Positions 1 to 6,504 of a DNA stretch of 12,262 bases are shown here, piece by piece. The stretch's first letter is position 1; the number at the start of each line of letters is the position of its first letter. A program made the position numbers and the translations under genes. This stretch comes from Candidatus Aerophobetes bacterium Ae_b3b (GTDB lineage: Bacteria > Aerophobota > Aerophobia > Aerophobales > AE-B3A). The notes beneath the pieces are model-generated. The model searched no databases and was not told the origin of the DNA. It saw only the letters and a list, made by a program, of their open reading frames with translations. The DNA lies in NCBI GenBank assembly GCA_005223085.1, contig NJBP01000057.1, positions 1-12,262 on the forward strand. Direction: 5' to 3'.

Positions 1-119
1 ATTCCTCCTTTTCTGATAGCCTCAACTACTTTAACAGCCTCATCGGCTGACCTTGCCCTGATGACAGGAATAACTCCACCCTCAAGCATAATCCCAAGTT
101 TTTCACTTTTTTGACTCAT
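1..119 (-). CDS. eda: Second KDPG/KHG aldolase copy, 5' part only (runs off left edge)
   Basis: The first 39 codons of a 2-keto-3-deoxy-gluconate-6-phosphate type aldolase. The ATG is at 119-117 and the frame is still open at base 1. The fragment matches the N-terminus of the complete copy at 11502-12164 except for one residue: Val29 here and Leu29 there. A second coding difference is silent. The start is supported by AAGGAGG nine bases upstream, which is conserved in the other copy with one change in the spacer. The catalytic part, including the Schiff-base lysine, lies outside the window, so whether this copy is intact cannot be judged. It follows nudC in the same direction but has its own likely promoter(s) in the 269-base gap between them. 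The family call rests on near-identity to the complete paralogue. Confidence 0.85.
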   Translation of the reverse strand, partial: MSQKSEKLGIMLEGGVIPVIRARSADEAVKVVEAIRKGG

Positions 120-128
120 ACCTTCTTT

Positions 129-135
129 CCTCCTT
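129..135 (-). promoter_or_regulatory. Ribosome binding site of the left aldolase copy
   Basis: AAGGAGG on the minus strand, nine bases before the ATG at 119. The same motif stands before the full copy at 12174-12180. It fixes the start of both aldolase genes. Confidence 0.75.
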
Positions 136-162
136 TATCTTACCTGATGAGTTTTTCCTTGC

Positions 163-170
163 CGCATGCG
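163..170. promoter_or_regulatory. CGCATGCG palindrome in the aldolase leader
   Basis: A perfect 8-base palindrome, CGCATGCG, lies about 45 bases upstream of the left aldolase start. It sits in a longer imperfect dyad (GTCGCATGCGGC on the minus strand, 10 of 12 positions symmetric). It is unchanged in the other repeat copy at 12208-12215. It could be a regulator site or a small RNA hairpin in the leader. I recognise no specific regulator, and palindromes this short also occur by chance. Confidence 0.25.
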
Positions 171-240
171 ACTACAACCCATTCGAACCGCTACCGAAAT
201 AACCGCCTATGTCAAAAAAACTCCCCATTCACCAACCGTA

Positions 241-269
241 TTTATACCAGAAATTATCCCAAAAAGCAA
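241..269 (-). promoter_or_regulatory. Predicted promoter for the left aldolase copy
   Basis: On the minus strand TTGCTT (269-264) is followed by a 17-base spacer and TATAAA (246-241). The -10 is preceded by TGG, matching the extended -10 form TGnTATAAT. Transcription would begin near 234 and leave a leader of about 115 bases before the ATG at 119. The -35 matches the consensus at only three of six positions, so the extended -10 carries the prediction. The element lies outside the repeat, so I cannot see whether the right-hand copy has it. Confidence 0.45.
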
Positions 270-330
270 CCCGACCACGCTTGTTAGTCAAAGTTCGGCG
301 CATTTTCAAACCCTAAACTAAACCCATTGT

Positions 331-360
331 ATTATATGAATAAAGATTGATAGACCACAA
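331..360 (-). promoter_or_regulatory. Possible upstream promoter between nudC and the left aldolase
   Basis: A perfect TATAAT (336-331, minus strand) lies 18 bases after TTGTGG (360-355), a weak -35. A start here would give a leader of about 200 bases to the aldolase ATG. The surrounding DNA is AT-rich, so a chance match is possible. No terminator hairpin with a T-run is visible between nudC and this site. Confidence 0.35.
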
Positions 361-388
361 TCACTGAAGAGAGAAATCTTAAAACTAG

Positions 389-1204
389 CTATTGATAAGT
401 GTTTACAAACCAATCAATCAGTCGTCGAGAAATGCTGACCCTGTCAGGTATGGGAGGCAGGTTATTAGCTGTAAACCAGCCTGCATCTGCGATCTCAGTT
501 TCACCGATGGTAATTTTGCCACTAGCATAATCGGCGGTAAAAGCAACCATAAGTGAATTGGGGAAGGGCCAGGGCTGGCTGCCGAAGTAGCATATATTTT
601 CCACCTCTATACCAACTTCCTCCTTAACCTCCCTCCTAACACACTCCTCAAGTGCCTCTCCTGGTTCGACAAAACCGGCAATAACACTATATAATCCAGG
701 GGGAAAGCGATGGGCCCGGGTAAGAAGTATCTGCTTATCCTTGAGCACTGCTACTATTATAGCGGGAGATATACGAGGAAAATTTATAAGCCCACACCGA
801 GGACAGACTTTGGCCCGTTCATTCGGCCTGGTTTGGGTGGGAGTTCCGCATCGCCCGCAATACTGGTGCGTCTGATCCCAATTCATAATTTGAATAGCAC
901 GACCCGCTAGCCAGAAAAGATTTTCTTCCAGCAAGCCGAATAGTGGTCGTAATCCCTGAAACGTCATACCCTCAGGGGCCGAAGCACCAGCAGCTAATTC
1001 TGCCGAATAGCAGGCTCGCCCATCTAGTGTGCCAAGATACTGCTTTCGTATTGGTTTTAGGTTTAGTGATTCCAAATCAGTGGCGCACGGGATGGCAGCG
1101 GCTTTACTCTTCAATTTAATGAGGAGCTTATCGCCACGAAACACAAACCACCATGCAGGTTCAGTCTTTTTTGATAATGGCACCACTCCTGGCACAAAAC
1201 TCAT
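389..1204 (-). CDS. nudC: NAD+ diphosphatase (NADH pyrophosphatase) NudC
   Basis: Nudix hydrolase that splits NAD(H) into NMN(H) and AMP. Family members also remove NAD caps from RNA 5' ends. All family marks are present in 271 residues: a variable N-terminal domain (about 1-105); a zinc ribbon with Cys116, Cys119, Cys134 and Cys137; a complete Nudix box from Gly177 to Ile199 (Glu183, Arg191, Glu192, Glu195 and Glu196 in register); and the SQPWPFPxS signature at 209-217 that separates NudC from other Nudix enzymes. The length is normal for the family. The ATG at 1204 has AGGA six bases upstream. It is a cytoplasmic housekeeping enzyme with no evident link to the catabolic genes to its right. 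It stands 143 bases after the small XRE gene, in the same direction. Confidence 0.95.
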   Translation of the reverse strand: MSFVPGVVPLSKKTEPAWWFVFRGDKLLIKLKSKAAAIPCATDLESLNLKPIRKQYLGTLDGRACYSAELAAGASAPEGMTFQGLRPLFGLLEENLFWLAGRAIQIMNWDQTHQYCGRCGTPTQTRPNERAKVCPRCGLINFPRISPAIIVAVLKDKQILLTRAHRFPPGLYSVIAGFVEPGEALEECVRREVKEEVGIEVENICYFGSQPWPFPNSLMVAFTADYASGKITIGETEIADAGWFTANNLPPIPDRVSISRRLIDWFVNTYQ

Positions 1205-1347
1205 AGAAAATCCTTTTTTTCTTTTTTTGGAACTTGAATTTTATCGGAGCTAACTTGAAACAACTAAACTACTTCGTTTATGTTCCTAAATTGGGATAGT
1301 CCGCGAAGTACTTTGTTATGCACGATTCTAGGTGAAGCCTCAAATGG

Positions 1348-1599
1348 TTACTTTCCGTTATTGCCGTTTTGAGACAAATGAGAGACACGTCCTCTTTGCT
1401 CATCCAGAAAATACCCAGGTGGTTTTTTGAGAACTGTGGCGATTTTGACCAAGGCTCTTGTGGATGGCAGTAGTGCACCGGTTTCATAGTGAGAGATGCT
1501 TTTCTGTTGGGCAGTGATTCTGTGGGGAAGCTGAGTTCGGGTTAAATCAAGTTCTATGCGGGGTAGCTTTACCTTTTTGGCTGATTTCTTTGTACCCAC
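1348..1599 (-). CDS. Small XRE/Cro-CI type helix-turn-helix protein
   Basis: An 83-residue protein with one helix-turn-helix domain at about residues 17-66. The recognition-helix segment KSISHYETG (33-41) and the following stretch, with Ser46-Thr47, Ala49-Leu50, Ala54 and Tyr63-Phe-Leu65, follow the usual HTH_3 pattern. The N-terminus is short and lysine-rich. The tail after residue 68 is polar and probably disordered. The start is taken as GTG at 1599 and is uncertain: the frame is open back to 1677 without a good start, and only a weak AGAG precedes the GTG. A strong AGGAGG at 1653-1648 has no suitably spaced start after it. Pro25, where many relatives have a small residue in helix 2, may mean decay. 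It is likely a DNA-binding regulator with unknown targets; an antitoxin role is possible but no toxin gene lies next to it. Confidence 0.65.
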   Translation of the reverse strand: MGTKKSAKKVKLPRIELDLTRTQLPHRITAQQKSISHYETGALLPSTRALVKIATVLKKPPGYFLDEQRGRVSHLSQNGNNGK

Positions 1600-1704
1600 T
1601 TGTTTTCTCTTTTTTGAAAAACATGAGAAAACACTTGGAAAAATACGCCTCCTAAGACATGAGTTAGTTACAAAAGATTATTGCTCTATGTACCTCGCAT
1701 TATT

Positions 1705-1732
1705 AATATATACTAATTTGTGATAAACGCAA
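1705..1732 (-). promoter_or_regulatory. Possible promoter of the XRE gene with overlapping operator-like dyad
   Basis: On the minus strand TTGCGT (1732-1727), a 16-base spacer and TATATT (1710-1705) form a plausible sigma-70-like promoter about 100 bases before the XRE start. Over its -10 lies the near-palindrome ATTAATATATACTAAT (1702-1717), where seven of eight base pairs are symmetric. Small XRE proteins often repress their own promoter through such dyads, so autoregulation is a reasonable inference. The region is very AT-rich, which weakens both calls. Confidence 0.35.
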
Positions 1733-1802
1733 GGTTTTTTTATCCTACCTATTGCACAAAATGAGAAAAATAGTACCAACAAAATTCACACCCTTTACCC
1801 GA

Positions 1803-2011
1803 TTAGATGATAGACATAAGAGCTCCAAGGGCCGTATTTATGAGGTGGGCATCTCTTTTCATAGCTTTGAATTAGGCTTTCCCACCGTAAAATCCCAATT
1901 TCCCTTTTTTACTGTTGTAGAAAGGTAAGGTATCTTTCGCACACAGGCAAGGATCAAGGCCATTGCATGAGTGGATACCTCATCAACACAGTAATCCGGA
2001 ACATTAGCCAT
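1803..2011 (-). pseudogene. Remnant of a D-2-hydroxyacid dehydrogenase gene
   Basis: In the 419-base stretch between the XRE gene and the M20 gene, two fragments of one family appear in two minus-strand frames. The first (2011 to 1862) begins MANVPDYCVDEVSTHAMAL, closely like the conserved NVPDYC..EV..HA.AL segment of CtBP/SerA-like D-isomer dehydrogenases, and stops at TGA 1861-1859. The second, shifted by one base (1868 to 1806), reads KAMKRDAHLINTALGAL, matching the MKPGAYLINTARGALV segment near the family active site. In an intact enzyme roughly 85-100 residues, including the NAD-binding GxGxxG, separate these blocks. The 5' part is also absent, since the M20 stop codon is at 2021-2019. 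The gene is therefore truncated, internally deleted and frameshifted. It probably once belonged to the neighbouring catabolic operon. Confidence 0.75.
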
Positions 2012-2018
2012 ATCTAGA

Positions 2019-3278
2019 TTAAGAATCCTTTATTCTCCCGCTGCATACCTCCACAGCAGTGACTGCATATACTTTAGCAGCATCAACCAGGTCAGCAATG
2101 TTAACGTACTCCTCGGTAGTATGGGCTTTGATAACAGGACCTGGTCCAAACACCGCTGTAGGTATCTTTGCCCTATTTACGAGAAGAGAAGCGTCGGTCC
2201 AGCCTGACATTCCTGCAATCTCCGGATTCCTACCTGGAACATATTTGAACGCCTTACTGAGAGCCCTTACAATCTTACTATCCCTAGAAATTTCCATGGG
2301 TTCATGGGGAGGAATTTTTAGGCCCTGTTTTCCTATTTCCTCCAATTGCTCCCTAGTATCAGGGCCAACAGGGGTTGGATTTACCTCGGCCTTAAATTCA
2401 GCATAGGTATTCTCCAATTGTCTAATCACACTACGAATTTCACTTAATACATCCTCGATCTTTTCTCCCGGCAGGGTTCTTCGATCAAGTTGAATTTTGC
2501 ATAGATCCGGAACAACACTATTACGGACTCCTCCCCATATCTTTCCTATATTAAGCGTAGGGCAGCCAACTAGTCGGTTAGACCTTAAAGTCTGTGATAA
2601 CTTTGGAACCAGCTTTTCTTCTAAAACACAGACTAATCTAGCAGCATTCACAATAGCATTTATACCCTCCTTAGGGATGCTGGCATGAGAAGCTTTCCCT
2701 TTAATAGTTATTTCTATCCATTCTATTCCCTTATGGGCGATCACTATTTGAAGATCCGTGGGCTCGCCTACTAGTGCCGTATCATACTGGCAACCTTCCT
2801 CTATAAGACGTTGAGTTCCTTCATTAATATTTTCTTCCCCTACCACCGCCGCCAAAATAAGATTGCCTTTAAGTTTCATTCCCGCCCGCTTTATAGCTAT
2901 TAGAGCATAAGTCATCCCCGCTAATCCTGATTTCATATCGACTGCTCCTCTTCCCCAGATCTTACCATCCTTAACTTTCGCCCCGTAGGGGTCTTTCATA
3001 CCGAGAGGAGGAACGGTATCCATATGACCGTTGAAAAGCAAATTAGGCCCCTTGCCTGTACCTCTAAGTCTGGCGATGACATTGGATCTTCCCTCTGCCA
3101 CTTCCTGGAGAACCACCTCTATACCTTCTCCCTCCATAAAATCCTTTAAAAATAAGGCAATTTCTTTCTCTCTGGAAAGTGTATCCTTGTGGCTGGGTAT
3201 TTTTATGAGGTTCTGGCAAAGCTCAACCAATTCTTTTTCTTCTATTTGTCCTAAGCACTTTATGATATCACCTTCCAT
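2019..3278 (-). CDS. M20 family metallo-deacylase/peptidase (ArgE/DapE-like)
   Basis: A 419-residue enzyme of the M20 family, which uses two metal ions (usually zinc) to cleave amide bonds of N-acyl amino acids, N-succinyl-diaminopimelate or small peptides in the cytoplasm. All core residues are visible: His85 and Asp87 in NGHMDT, Asp114 in WGRGAVDMKSG, the Glu148-Glu149 pair, Glu172 in VGEPT, and His386 near the C-terminus. The dimerisation domain spans about 195-310 and contains His198 in KASHAS. The start is taken as ATG 3278, with AGGGGG six bases upstream. A TTG at 3344 would add 22 unconvincing residues. The gene starts 88 bases after the flavin oxidoreductase. The exact substrate cannot be told from sequence, because ArgE, DapE and related deacylases share these motifs. 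The context favours deacylating an imported compound over lysine or arginine synthesis. Confidence 0.88.
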   Translation of the reverse strand: MEGDIIKCLGQIEEKELVELCQNLIKIPSHKDTLSREKEIALFLKDFMEGEGIEVVLQEVAEGRSNVIARLRGTGKGPNLLFNGHMDTVPPLGMKDPYGAKVKDGKIWGRGAVDMKSGLAGMTYALIAIKRAGMKLKGNLILAAVVGEENINEGTQRLIEEGCQYDTALVGEPTDLQIVIAHKGIEWIEITIKGKASHASIPKEGINAIVNAARLVCVLEEKLVPKLSQTLRSNRLVGCPTLNIGKIWGGVRNSVVPDLCKIQLDRRTLPGEKIEDVLSEIRSVIRQLENTYAEFKAEVNPTPVGPDTREQLEEIGKQGLKIPPHEPMEISRDSKIVRALSKAFKYVPGRNPEIAGMSGWTDASLLVNRAKIPTAVFGPGPVIKAHTTEEYVNIADLVDAAKVYAVTAVEVCSGRIKDS

Positions 3279-3366
3279 CTTAGGCCCCCTGAGCAGATAA
3301 CTTCTCTTACTTTTTTGACCGGCTTCTAAAATGCACTGGGTCAAGATACATTTAGACTATGGACTC

Positions 3367-5337
3367 TCAACGTATCTCCCTTCCTACCTTTGCTCCTTCC
3401 TGAATTGCGTGGTAAAAATCCCTCGGCTCCACAGAATCCCCGATTTTGTATATCTTTCCTTTAAACTCTGATTCTCTAAGTTCCTGCAAAAGCGTATCCT
3501 GGGACTCAAAACCCACGGAGATGATTAGAGAATCAAAGGGGTAACTTTCCTCACTCCCGTCATTTTTCTTAAAAATAGTCTGCTTATCCTCTACCTTCAA
3601 GATTTTCCTTGATTCCAGAATAGAAATCCCCTGTTCCTTTAGGCTATGTAAAAGATAAAAACGATTGGTAGAATGCTCATCTTGCAAAATCTCACTCAAG
3701 CTGAGCTCATCAAACAATTTCACCTTCTTTCCCTGCAAACTAAGATGCCAGGCTATCTCACATCCCACCAGTCCGGCTCCGAGAACAATTACTCTTTCTC
3801 CCAGTTCGAGTTTACTCTGATTATCTAAGACCTCGACAGCAGTGTAAAGAGCTTCTCTTTTCAATCCGGGGATCCAGGGAATCACATGCTCAGAACCTGT
3901 AGCCAGAACAGCTACTTCAGGATTTTCCTCGACTATTGTGGAGACATCAGCTTCCTTTTCAAGCCGCAGCTCAACCCCGCTTTTTTCTATTTTTCCAAGA
4001 TAATAGTCAAGGAGTCTTTTTACATCTTTTTTAAAAAAAGGAACCGAGGAGGGGACCATATTACCCCCTAACCTTTTGTTTTTCTCATGAAGGGTAACCT
4101 TATGGCCTCTTTTGTCTAGAGTAAGGGCCGCCTCAAGGCCAGCCGGTCCACCACCAATCACCATAACTTTCTTTGCTCTATCAGTTTTGCCGATGCGGTA
4201 TTTTCTCTCTTTACCCAGAGAAGGATTAACGGTACAGCGAACTTCCTGACCAGAAAATAGCCTTTTATGACATCGGTTACACCTTATACAGGGAATAATT
4301 TCCTCTATCCTACCCTCTTCCACCTTAAGAGGCCAGTAGGGGTCGGCAAGGAGGGCTCGGCCCAGGGCAATTAAATCTACCTTCCTCTCTTCAAGGACCT
4401 GTTCTACATAAAAAGGGTCGACAACTCCTCCCCCGGCTATGACAGGAATAGAAACCTCTAATTTTATCCTCGCCGCCAGCCCGATAACCTCCCCCGGGGG
4501 TGCATAAAGAGGAGAAACATCCGGATATCTGGAGCCATCTAGCTCATGGGTAGTAGAGGCAACATGAAGGTAATCAACTCCAATTTTCTCCATATGTTGG
4601 GCGATTTTCTTAGCTAATTCTAATTCCACCCCACCTTTTAGATGTTCATAGGCGCTGAATTTAAAACCCACCGGGAAAACCCTCCCACACTCTTTCTTTA
4701 TTTCCCTTACTATTTCTGCAGGAAACCTCATTCTTCCCTCAAAATCCCTCCCATACTCATCTTCTCTGCGGTTGGTATGGGGGGAGATAAACTGACCAAT
4801 AAGGTAGGTATGGGCTCCATGAATTTCCACTCCGTCAAACCCGGCTATTTTTGCTCGTTTTGCGGCTTGAGTGAATTTTTCTACTAGCTCCTCTATTTCC
4901 TGTTGGCTCAACTCCCGGGGAGTATCCTCATAAAGCGGGGTGGAGACAGCGGACGGGGCAACAGGTTGGAGCCCGGTAATCGATTTCACCGCTCTTCCAC
5001 CATGATGGGCAATCTGGAGAAAAATTCTGGCCCCGTATTCCTGCACCGTCTCAGCAAGGTAATTTAAGCCACAAACCTGTCTTCCTGAAAAAATTCCCGG
5101 AGAATCCATTCTCTGATCATCAACCACAGAGGCGAACTGAGTTATGATTAATCCCGCTCCACCACGGGCTCTCTCTTCATAATAATCGACAACCCGCTCA
5201 GTAAGCGAACCATCAGGGTTAATCATTCCTACATCCATAGGAGCAAGAGCTATTCGATTTTTGATGGAGAGATTGCTGATATTTACCGGGAAAAATAATT
5301 TTGAAAAATCTGCAGGGCTTTTCTGATATATTTTCAC
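3367..5337 (-). CDS. Old Yellow Enzyme-type NADH:flavin oxidoreductase with predicted FMN, 4Fe-4S and FAD sites
   Basis: A 656-residue flavoprotein of the 2,4-dienoyl-CoA reductase / trimethylamine dehydrogenase class. The N-terminal TIM barrel (about 10-345) would bind FMN. It carries LQIAHHGGR (107-115), the His173/His176 pair in EIHGAHTYL, and the QFxSPxxNxRxDxYG stretch at 182-196. A cluster segment follows with Cys350, Cys353, Cys356 and Cys368. The C-terminal part has two dinucleotide folds, GGGPAG (395-400) for FAD and GAGLVG (520-525) for NAD(P)H, and ends with a GD motif at 633-634. Such enzymes reduce activated C=C bonds or oxidise amines. No cysteine corresponds to the covalent FMN anchor of trimethylamine dehydrogenase, which argues against that exact activity. 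The start is GTG 5337, overlapping the aminotransferase stop (GTGA), with AAGGAG six bases upstream, so translation is probably coupled. Substrate unknown. Confidence 0.93.
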   Translation of the reverse strand: MKIYQKSPADFSKLFFPVNISNLSIKNRIALAPMDVGMINPDGSLTERVVDYYEERARGGAGLIITQFASVVDDQRMDSPGIFSGRQVCGLNYLAETVQEYGARIFLQIAHHGGRAVKSITGLQPVAPSAVSTPLYEDTPRELSQQEIEELVEKFTQAAKRAKIAGFDGVEIHGAHTYLIGQFISPHTNRREDEYGRDFEGRMRFPAEIVREIKKECGRVFPVGFKFSAYEHLKGGVELELAKKIAQHMEKIGVDYLHVASTTHELDGSRYPDVSPLYAPPGEVIGLAARIKLEVSIPVIAGGGVVDPFYVEQVLEERKVDLIALGRALLADPYWPLKVEEGRIEEIIPCIRCNRCHKRLFSGQEVRCTVNPSLGKERKYRIGKTDRAKKVMVIGGGPAGLEAALTLDKRGHKVTLHEKNKRLGGNMVPSSVPFFKKDVKRLLDYYLGKIEKSGVELRLEKEADVSTIVEENPEVAVLATGSEHVIPWIPGLKREALYTAVEVLDNQSKLELGERVIVLGAGLVGCEIAWHLSLQGKKVKLFDELSLSEILQDEHSTNRFYLLHSLKEQGISILESRKILKVEDKQTIFKKNDGSEESYPFDSLIISVGFESQDTLLQELRESEFKGKIYKIGDSVEPRDFYHAIQEGAKVGREIR

Positions 5338-6485
5338 AAAATGCTCCTTATCCTGTCAAAAGCTTCTCTTATATTATCTTCAGAAGTAGCAAAGGAAAAC
5401 CTGAGATATCCCTCTCCTCCGGAGCCAAAGGCAGAGCCAGGAACAGTTACCACCTTTGCCTCCTTTAAGAGCCTTAGAGCAATATCCTCGGATTTATCAC
5501 CCAACCTTCTTACATTGACAAAGGCGTAAAAAGTTCCCCGGGGAGGACAGCAGGAAAAAGACCGGGTTTTCTCAATCTCTTGTAACAAGGTAGCTCGTCG
5601 TCTCCGATATTTTGTAAGCATATCCATTACTGCCTCCTCACCTCTCTTCAGGGCTGTTAAGGCCGCCTCCTGGGAAATGGAGCTGGCGCAGGCGGCTACA
5701 TTCTCCTGAAGCTTGGTCATCTCCCTGATAAGCGGCTCTGGACCAAGAACATAACCTACCCTCCAGCCCGTCATGGCATAGGTCTTGGAAAATGTATTAA
5801 TTACGATAGTTCTTGATTTCATCTCCGGCAGAGAGCAGATACTATGATATTCCCCATCATAGATTATTTTCTCGTAGGCCTCATCGGAAATAATTAGGAT
5901 ATCATTTTCTTTACAAACCCTGACTATCTCCTGGAGCTCGTTAGAACCATAAACACTGCCGGTGGGATTATGGGGAGAGTTAATGATTATAGCCCTGCAT
6001 CTGGGTGTAAGGTGGGAGAGAACCCTATCTGCGGTTAATATCCATCCTCCCTCTTCGGAGAGCGGTACAAAAACAGGCTTTCCCTCGGCAAGAAGCACCT
6101 GCGCCTGGTAATTTGGCCAGTAAGGATCGGGAATAATTACCTCATCACCAGAGTTAAGGATAGACATCAGGGTTAAGACCAGAGCCTCCATAGCTCCCAC
6201 AGTGATGAGTACCTCACCTTCAGGATCATAGTAGGCTCCTTGCTCTTTTTTATATTTTTCGGCTACGGCTCTTCTCAGAGATAAAAAGCCAGCATTGGGT
6301 GTATAGTGAGTCTTACCTTCCTTTGCTGCCTGAAAAGCAGCCTCAATTATGAAGGAAGGGGTGGCAAAATCTGGTTCTCCCATACAAAGATGAATGGCAT
6401 CAGGATGTTTAGCTGCCAGGTCAAACATACGGCGTATCCCCGAGCGGGGAAGCTGCAAAATCCTCTCAGAACAGAGCAATTGCAC
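5334..6485 (-). CDS. PLP-dependent class I/II aminotransferase (aspartate aminotransferase-like)
   Basis: A fold-type I aminotransferase of 383 residues that moves an amino group between an amino acid and a 2-oxo acid, using pyridoxal phosphate. Visible marks, numbered from the GTG start: Asn173 in SPHNPTG; Asp201 and Tyr204 in SDEAY; the PLP-binding Lys234 in FSKTYAMTGWR with Arg242 following; and Arg362 in YLRFSF, which binds the substrate carboxylate. The start is taken as GTG 6485 because GGGGAG (6498-6493) stands seven bases before it. A TTG at 6500 would add five residues but would place that motif inside the gene. The gene follows the second permease by about 20 bases and overlaps the flavoenzyme by four. 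Its place in the transporter operon suggests action on the imported compound or on an amino group released from it. Specificity within the AspC/AlaT group cannot be read from the sequence. Confidence 0.93.
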   Translation of the reverse strand: MQLLCSERILQLPRSGIRRMFDLAAKHPDAIHLCMGEPDFATPSFIIEAAFQAAKEGKTHYTPNAGFLSLRRAVAEKYKKEQGAYYDPEGEVLITVGAMEALVLTLMSILNSGDEVIIPDPYWPNYQAQVLLAEGKPVFVPLSEEGGWILTADRVLSHLTPRCRAIIINSPHNPTGSVYGSNELQEIVRVCKENDILIISDEAYEKIIYDGEYHSICSLPEMKSRTIVINTFSKTYAMTGWRVGYVLGPEPLIREMTKLQENVAACASSISQEAALTALKRGEEAVMDMLTKYRRRRATLLQEIEKTRSFSCCPPRGTFYAFVNVRRLGDKSEDIALRLLKEAKVVTVPGSAFGSGGEGYLRFSFATSEDNIREAFDRIRSIL

Positions 6486-6490
6486 TGAAT

Positions 6491-6498
6491 CTCTCCCC
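6491..6498 (-). promoter_or_regulatory. Ribosome binding site deciding the aminotransferase start
   Basis: GGGGAGAG on the minus strand lies seven bases (from the GGGGAG core) before GTG 6485. The longer in-frame reading from TTG 6500 would overlap it and has no comparable motif upstream. This favours the GTG start. Confidence 0.5.
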
Positions 6499-6504
6499 AA
6501 AACA

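Larger units (their letters stand above)
1..217. repeat. Left member of a 217-base direct repeat at the window ends
   Basis: Bases 1-217 align without gaps to 12046-12262. The only substitutions are at 35 (C against G), 78 (A against C), 128 (T against C) and 174 (A against G), giving about 98% identity. The repeat holds the first 39 codons of the aldolase and about 98 bases of leader. It starts and ends exactly where the window does, so its true limits are unknown. Coding and non-coding parts differ at a similar rate, which points to a recent duplication or to two allelic or strain versions of one locus. Confidence 0.97.

Noticed and set aside
178-195. A tRNA T-loop-like GGTTCGAAT on the minus strand in the repeated leader, as a possible tRNA end or attachment site.
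   Set aside because: The bases around it do not form a T-stem (no C pairs with G53) and no acceptor or anticodon arms are found nearby. A chance match is more likely.
1268-1312. Inverted repeat ACTTCG/CGAAGT between the XRE and nudC genes, considered as a terminator.
   Set aside because: The stem is short and has a mismatch, the loop is about 25 bases, and no T-run follows in the direction of transcription.
1278-1487. A 69-codon minus-strand reading frame overlapping the XRE gene.
   Set aside because: It lies in another frame of the helix-turn-helix gene, has no family-like pattern and has no good ribosome site.
2059-2688. Open plus-strand frames, such as those inside the M20 gene and similar ones across the other genes.
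   Set aside because: They are antisense to well-supported genes with intact catalytic motifs, and they show no recognisable domain.
3279-3344. Extending the M20 enzyme to TTG 3344.
   Set aside because: The added 22 residues do not resemble the family N-terminus, and ATG 3278 has a purine-rich AGGGGG at good spacing.
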